Source: Halichondria panicea (Eukaryota; Porifera; Demospongiae; Suberitida; Halichondriidae). From it: a stretch of 64,000 bases of DNA. How positions within the stretch are numbered: position 1 is the stretch's first letter; each line of letters starts with the position of its first letter. Shown here in pieces: positions 60,801-64,000 of the stretch. The translations under genes were made by a program, and so were the position numbers. A model generated the notes under the pieces. It saw nothing but the letters and a program-made list of their open reading frames with translations. It was not told the origin of the DNA and searched no databases. The stretch spans positions 4,990,979 to 5,054,978 of the forward strand of contig NC_087383.1 of assembly GCF_963675165.1 (NCBI RefSeq), written 5' to 3'.

Positions 60801-63800
60801 CCCTGTGCTTTTCTCTGTGTTTGGCTAGCCTGACTTCTTTCTCTTCAGCTGTTTCTTGGGCTCTTGCTTGTCTGTCTCGATCCCTCCTTATTCGAAGTCT
60901 TTCTTGTTTGCTTTCGTTGTCAGGATTCATTTTATGCAACTTTTTCTTATGCCTCCAGTTGTGCAAAATACACGAGGAATACACGAAATTGGTAAGGACC
61001 GCGTGTGTAAAAACCGGCTATCAGGCCGACGAACGTACCATTACATACATACATACATACATACATACAGAGAAATTGTCTACCGAGGTCACTACGATAA
61101 GGCTCGCTACGCTCGCCCCAATTAGTGACCTCGCAATAGCCACGCCCATGGCTTCAATTCCGGTTGTTTCTGTTTAGTCCTACATGCGTATGCTTGCACT
61201 TGACAAACCACATTTACAACTTCAACACCCACACATTTTTGTGCTTTCCACAAAATTTGTCACAGTAGTCTTCTTTAAAAGAGAGGGTTTCAGGCTGACC
61301 TTAGTGTCAGAGCACATCATGGTACATGTACAGTATGCATACAGATGGCGTACATAACGTTCATGGAATATTAGTGTGTATAATACGCTCTCTACTTACA
61401 TCTACATGCTACATGTACATGTATACAGTCTAAGTTGGTGAATATGAGTGATAAGCTCCATTCTAAGATTCAAGAACTGGAGTACGTTTTGGGGAGAAAA
61501 GATGACTTGCAACTTGAAGTCATTTCTGTTCGAAAGGAATTGCATGATGTTCAAGATAATGTTACTGTCATTGAAGCAAATGTAAGCAATTGATGCAGAC
61601 TGCTCATCCTAATTTTTGTTTCTGTTCTTAGCTTGCTCGTTTACAGGAGGATTACGACAAATGCTGTGAAAATCTTGCTATCTCTATGACTAAATCCACC
61701 AAGCTTGAAAAGCAGCTTTTGTCTGTATCAACAGGTGCAACTTACATTGAAAAAAACACGGAGAAGCTGCAGGCATCATTGAAAGCTTCTGAGAACAGTT
61801 TGGAGAATACGCTTTTGACCCTTAGCACTGAGAAAACAGCCAACGAAGAATTAAGAATTTCAGTTGATAGACTCTCTGGTAATCTTGATAGAGCAAGTGA
61901 AAAGGTTAATTATCTTACTGATGAAACCACACTGTTAAAAGAAGACGTAGCGCTGAAGAAACAGGACATTTTGCATATGCACCAAGAAGCTCGCTCCTTA
62001 AAATTGAAGTGGAACGATTCCCAAGAACGTAATGTTGGGCTTGAATCTAAGTTGAAACAGTTGCAGCAGGACATCAAAATACAAGGCAGAGAACTTACAA
62101 CATACAAAGAAACGAGTTCTGTCTTGAGGCAAAATCTCACTAAGACCAGCGAACAACAGGGCGAAGATGTTAGGAGCGTATTAGCGGCAACTAAGTCTGA
62201 GCAATTGGAGCTGTTCAAATCAAAAGAAGAAGCTGATTGTGAGCTAAATGCCAAGTTTAAATCTCAATACACTCTTTCAGGGGAAAACGGCCTCCAAGCC
62301 CAAAGAGAAGAAGAATTATACACGTTATTAACACACAAGAACCTTGTATTGACCTCGGAGCTACAAGGCTTAAATAGAGACATTCAGTCGAACAAATCTG
62401 AAATTTATGAAGGCCTTACTCTGAAATGTTTCGAGCTTGAAAAGGAAAAGAGAAAAAATACTGAGGTACGTGTACATGTACATTAATTATTTTGGACTAG
62501 CGCTGTTGTTTTAAAAGTACATGCATGGACACAAAGTTGTACACGTACATGCACATTGTACTTTTTCTTAATCCACTCTCCAGCTTGAGCTATGTTCTAC
62601 AAAAGCAGAATTGCAGGACATTAAAGAGCAGCAATCGAAACTTAGAGCTGAAATGGAACAGACAAAAAGGGACTGCCGAGGAGAGGTATGTACTACACGT
62701 ACATGTATCGTATACATGCACTTTTCTCTAACACCGCAACAGTGTCAACGAACGCTTTTTCACAAAAGAGCTGAACCGGGGAAAACAGTAGAAAACATGC
62801 AGTGCCGCCTAGACTGTGAATCCGAGAAAAACTCCACTCTCCAGCTGGAGCTATGTTCTACAAAAGCAGAATTGCAGGACATCAAAGAGCAGCAATCAGC
62901 TCAAATAGAGCAGGACTACTACCGAGGAGAGGTACATGTACATGCATGTACTATTTATAATACTAAGCTAAGTTGTGCATGCACTTTTCTCTAACTCCTC
63001 AACAGTGTCAACGAACGCTTTCTCACAAAAGAGCTGAACCAGGGAAAACAGTAGAAAACATGCAGTGCCGCCTAGACTGTGAATCAGAAAAATACTCTAC
63101 TCTCCAGCTTGAGCTATATTCTACAAAAGCAGAATTGCAGGACATCAAAGAGCAGCAATCGAAACTTAGAGCTGAAATGGAGCAGACAGAGAGGGACTGC
63201 CGAGGAGAGGTACATTGTACATGTACTACAGGTACACACCGTATTTACTTGATTAAACGCCCTCCTTGAATAAACGCCCAGGGTAAAAGCTCTGTATTTG
63301 AATAAACACCCATCTTAAATAATCGCCCATGTATGGGGCGTGGCACTGTGGGTGGAGCTGAAATAGCATGTGGAACCCAGCTGCAAGCATGGCAGCATAG
63401 AATAAAAATGCTTTTTTATGATGCATCGATGGCAGAGAGAGAGAGGTACCGACACAGAGGGCACTCCTATGACTTAAATTTAAGCTGAGACAGCAGCCCA
63501 AGAAGAGCAGGAAACATAACAATAAACGTCCACACCCCCTCTAAAGACTTCGATCTGAAATAAACGCCCGGGCGTTTAATCAAGTAAATATACGGTATAC
63601 ATGTATTATACTAAGCAAAGTTTAAGTTGTGCATGTACTTTTCCTAACCTGTTAACAGTGTCAACGAACGCTTGATGACAAAAGAGAAGAACTGAGGAAA
63701 ACGGTGAAAAACATGCAGTGCCGCCTAGACTGTGAATCGGAGAAATACTCTACTCTCCAGCTTGAGCTGTGCTCTACAAAAGCAGAATTGCAGGACGTCA

Positions 63801-64000
63801 AAGAGCAGCAATCAGCTCAAATAGAGCAGACAGAGAGGGACTACCGAGGAGAGGTACATGTACTATTATAATACTAAGCTAAGTTGTGCATGCACTTTTC
63901 CCTAACTCCTCAGCAGTGTCAACGAACGCTTGATGACAAAAGAGAAGAACTGAGGAAATCAGTGGAAAACATGCAGTGCCGCCTAGACTGTGAATCCGAG
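54803..64000 (+). CDS. Long coiled-coil protein, unknown family, partial at the window end
   Basis: Exons: 54803-54888, 56348-56511, 58079-58272, 58328-58486, 61429-61581, 61632-62465, 62584-62685, 62743-62931, 63006-63209, 63659-63853, 63917 to the edge. Phases agree throughout, giving 788 residues so far. It starts MTERKLKDVHKKMAETEKTS. Exon 3 encodes a Cys/Ser/Pro-containing linker (GCSRTKPLQCPPISSDVSTK); all other exons are Glu/Lys/Gln/Leu-rich heptad-like helix (IGELQTEIKLQRQQMRDITT, LEYVLGRKDDLQLEVISVRK). From exon 7 on the exons are tandem duplicates. The exon 3 donor (GTGCAA) is weak but is the only phase-correct choice. Introns 1-4 carry many elements. There is no membrane segment. 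Centrosomal or cytoskeletal function is possible but not shown. Confidence 0.65.
54910..55313. repeat. Copy of the CCGTAATTGATGTA MITE family without the nested insert
   Basis: It begins TACCGTAATTGATGTAGTTA, shares GTTGTTCACGAGTCACTCAG and TGCGCCACTCAGAAGTGGAA with 33402-33954, and breaks off at TTTTTTCTGGCG. It contains the empty target CTACAGTCAATGA of the element nested at 33559-33724. A G-rich run follows at 55331-55350. Confidence 0.7.
55714..56322. mobile_element. Element E, full copy, forward orientation
   Basis: From TATGCCTCGGTGCGCATGCA to CCCGCGGTGCTTTCAT, the reverse-complement match of 43109-43666. It includes a (GT)n run at 55755-55805. It ends 25 nt before the 3' splice site of exon 2 of the long coiled-coil gene. 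Confidence 0.8.
58892..59230. repeat. Partial element E followed by a small MITE with CAGAGGAGGTACGAC ends
   Basis: Positions 58892-59110 match the 5' part of element E (ATGCCTCGGTGCGCATGCGC). Then 59119-59230 has perfect 15-bp inverted ends, CAGAGGAGGTACGAC and GTCGTACCTCCTCTG. Confidence 0.75.
59332..59530. repeat. Degenerate ACCCTCA-rich tandem region
   Basis: About ten imperfect units of 20-30 nt centred on CACCCTCA(T/A)AAG or ACCCTCAATGTATGAAAACA. It is in intron 4 of the long coiled-coil gene. Confidence 0.6.
59861..61184. mobile_element. TIR-bounded element carrying an STPR-repeat gene
   Basis: The right end reversed reads TGTAGGACTAAACAGAAACA then ACCGGAATTGAA; the left end reads TGTAGGGCCACTAAACAGGA with an extra internal duplicate before AACAACCGGAAATGAA. 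An inner CACTAAACAGGAAC/GTTCCTGTTTAGTG pair also exists (up to about 60080). It holds the minus-strand gene at 60407-60930 and an ACAT microsatellite (61035-61069). No transposase is seen. It is in intron 4 of the long coiled-coil gene. Confidence 0.6.
60407..60930 (-). pseudogene. STPR-repeat protein gene, probably decayed
   Basis: Exon 1 (60930-60786) begins MNPDNESKQERLRIRRDRDR and is Arg/Glu-rich (AEEKEVRLAKHREKHRALKI), as in the STPR (23-residue repeat) proteins often carried by mobile elements. Three following exon-like units, 60730-60663, 60610-60542 and 60492-60407, are duplicates encoding ETPEARQARLQQMVAS-type repeats; the last ends in a stop. The 60730-60663 unit is one base shorter than its sister, so joining all three shifts the frame. 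It is therefore likely non-functional or spliced differently. Binding of DNA by STPR domains is known for the silk-gene factor FMBP-1; no function is claimed here. Confidence 0.5.
62584..64000 (+). repeat. Tandemly duplicated coiled-coil exon (about 260-bp unit)
   Basis: Exons 62743-62931, 63006-63209, 63659-63853 and 63917 to the edge all start TGTCAACGAACGCTT (CQRTL) and the complete ones end CGAGGAGAG before GTACAT. They share ENMQCRLDCESEK, LQLELCSTKAELQDIKEQQS and short introns of near-identical sequence. Lengths (189, 204, 195 nt) are multiples of three with phase 0-0. The 62584-62685 unit is only the second half. The array continues past the window. Confidence 0.9.
63237..63598. mobile_element. 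MITE with ACCGTATTTACTTGATTAAACGCC ends
   Basis: Left ACCGTATTTACTTGATTAAA and right TTTAATCAAGTAAATATACG are inverted repeats, with several inner AATAAACGCCC units. It has expanded the intron between the second and third complete exon duplicates from about 70 to 449 nt. Confidence 0.85.

Noticed and set aside
61035..61069. ACAT repeat as a regulatory site
   Set aside because: Simple microsatellite (CATA)n inside the STPR-carrying element.
63253..63522. 89-codon minus-strand frame
   Set aside because: Entirely within the MITE at 63237-63598.

Overview
The window reads as a compact, AT-rich invertebrate animal genome, most likely a sponge (demosponge, Amphimedon-like). That is inference: the genes are intron-rich with many introns of about 50-70 nt, one gene is an APBA/X11/Mint adaptor (an animal-restricted family), another is a large EMI-EGF-FN3 receptor, and short inverted-repeat elements (MITEs) are very dense. 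No bacterial-style operons, rRNA or tRNA genes were seen. All gene models below are hand-spliced from splice signals, reading-frame phase and family motifs; there is no transcript evidence.

Layout. (1) 0.9-4.7 kb, minus: MFSD12-like transporter. (2) 4.9-10.3 kb, plus, head-to-head with it (226 bp apart): an unusual fusion of a prolyl-4-hydroxylase-type 2-oxoglutarate dioxygenase, an F-box and an actin-like domain. (3) 10.7-13.1 kb, minus: SAT1-like diamine acetyltransferase. (4) 14.7-28.1 kb, plus: signal peptide, EMI, two EGF, 27 FN3, transmembrane helix, short tail. (5) 28.3-32.9 kb, minus: ADAL-type (N6-methyl-AMP) deaminase. (6) 33.1-37.1 kb, plus, head-to-head with ADAL: small coiled-coil protein of unknown family. 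(7) 38.0-45.2 kb, plus: glucose-6-phosphate 1-epimerase-like gene whose 5.8-kb intron carries a dead non-LTR retrotransposon; its last exon has a frameshift. (8) 45.9-53.8 kb, minus: APBA/X11/Mint adaptor (PTB + two PDZ). (9) 54.8 kb to the window end, plus: a long coiled-coil gene, with a tandemly duplicated exon at the right edge. A TIR-bounded element carrying an STPR-repeat gene lies in an intron of gene 9.

The genes do not form one pathway. Introns and spacers hold many MITE families, several of which share TACCGTA-type termini, plus nested insertions where an empty-site copy in the same window shows the insertion point. The most interesting items are the dioxygenase/F-box/actin fusion, the duplicated coiled-coil exons (one half-copy apparently spliced at a site that is coding in its sisters), the STPR-carrying element, and the palindrome in the ADAL bidirectional promoter.
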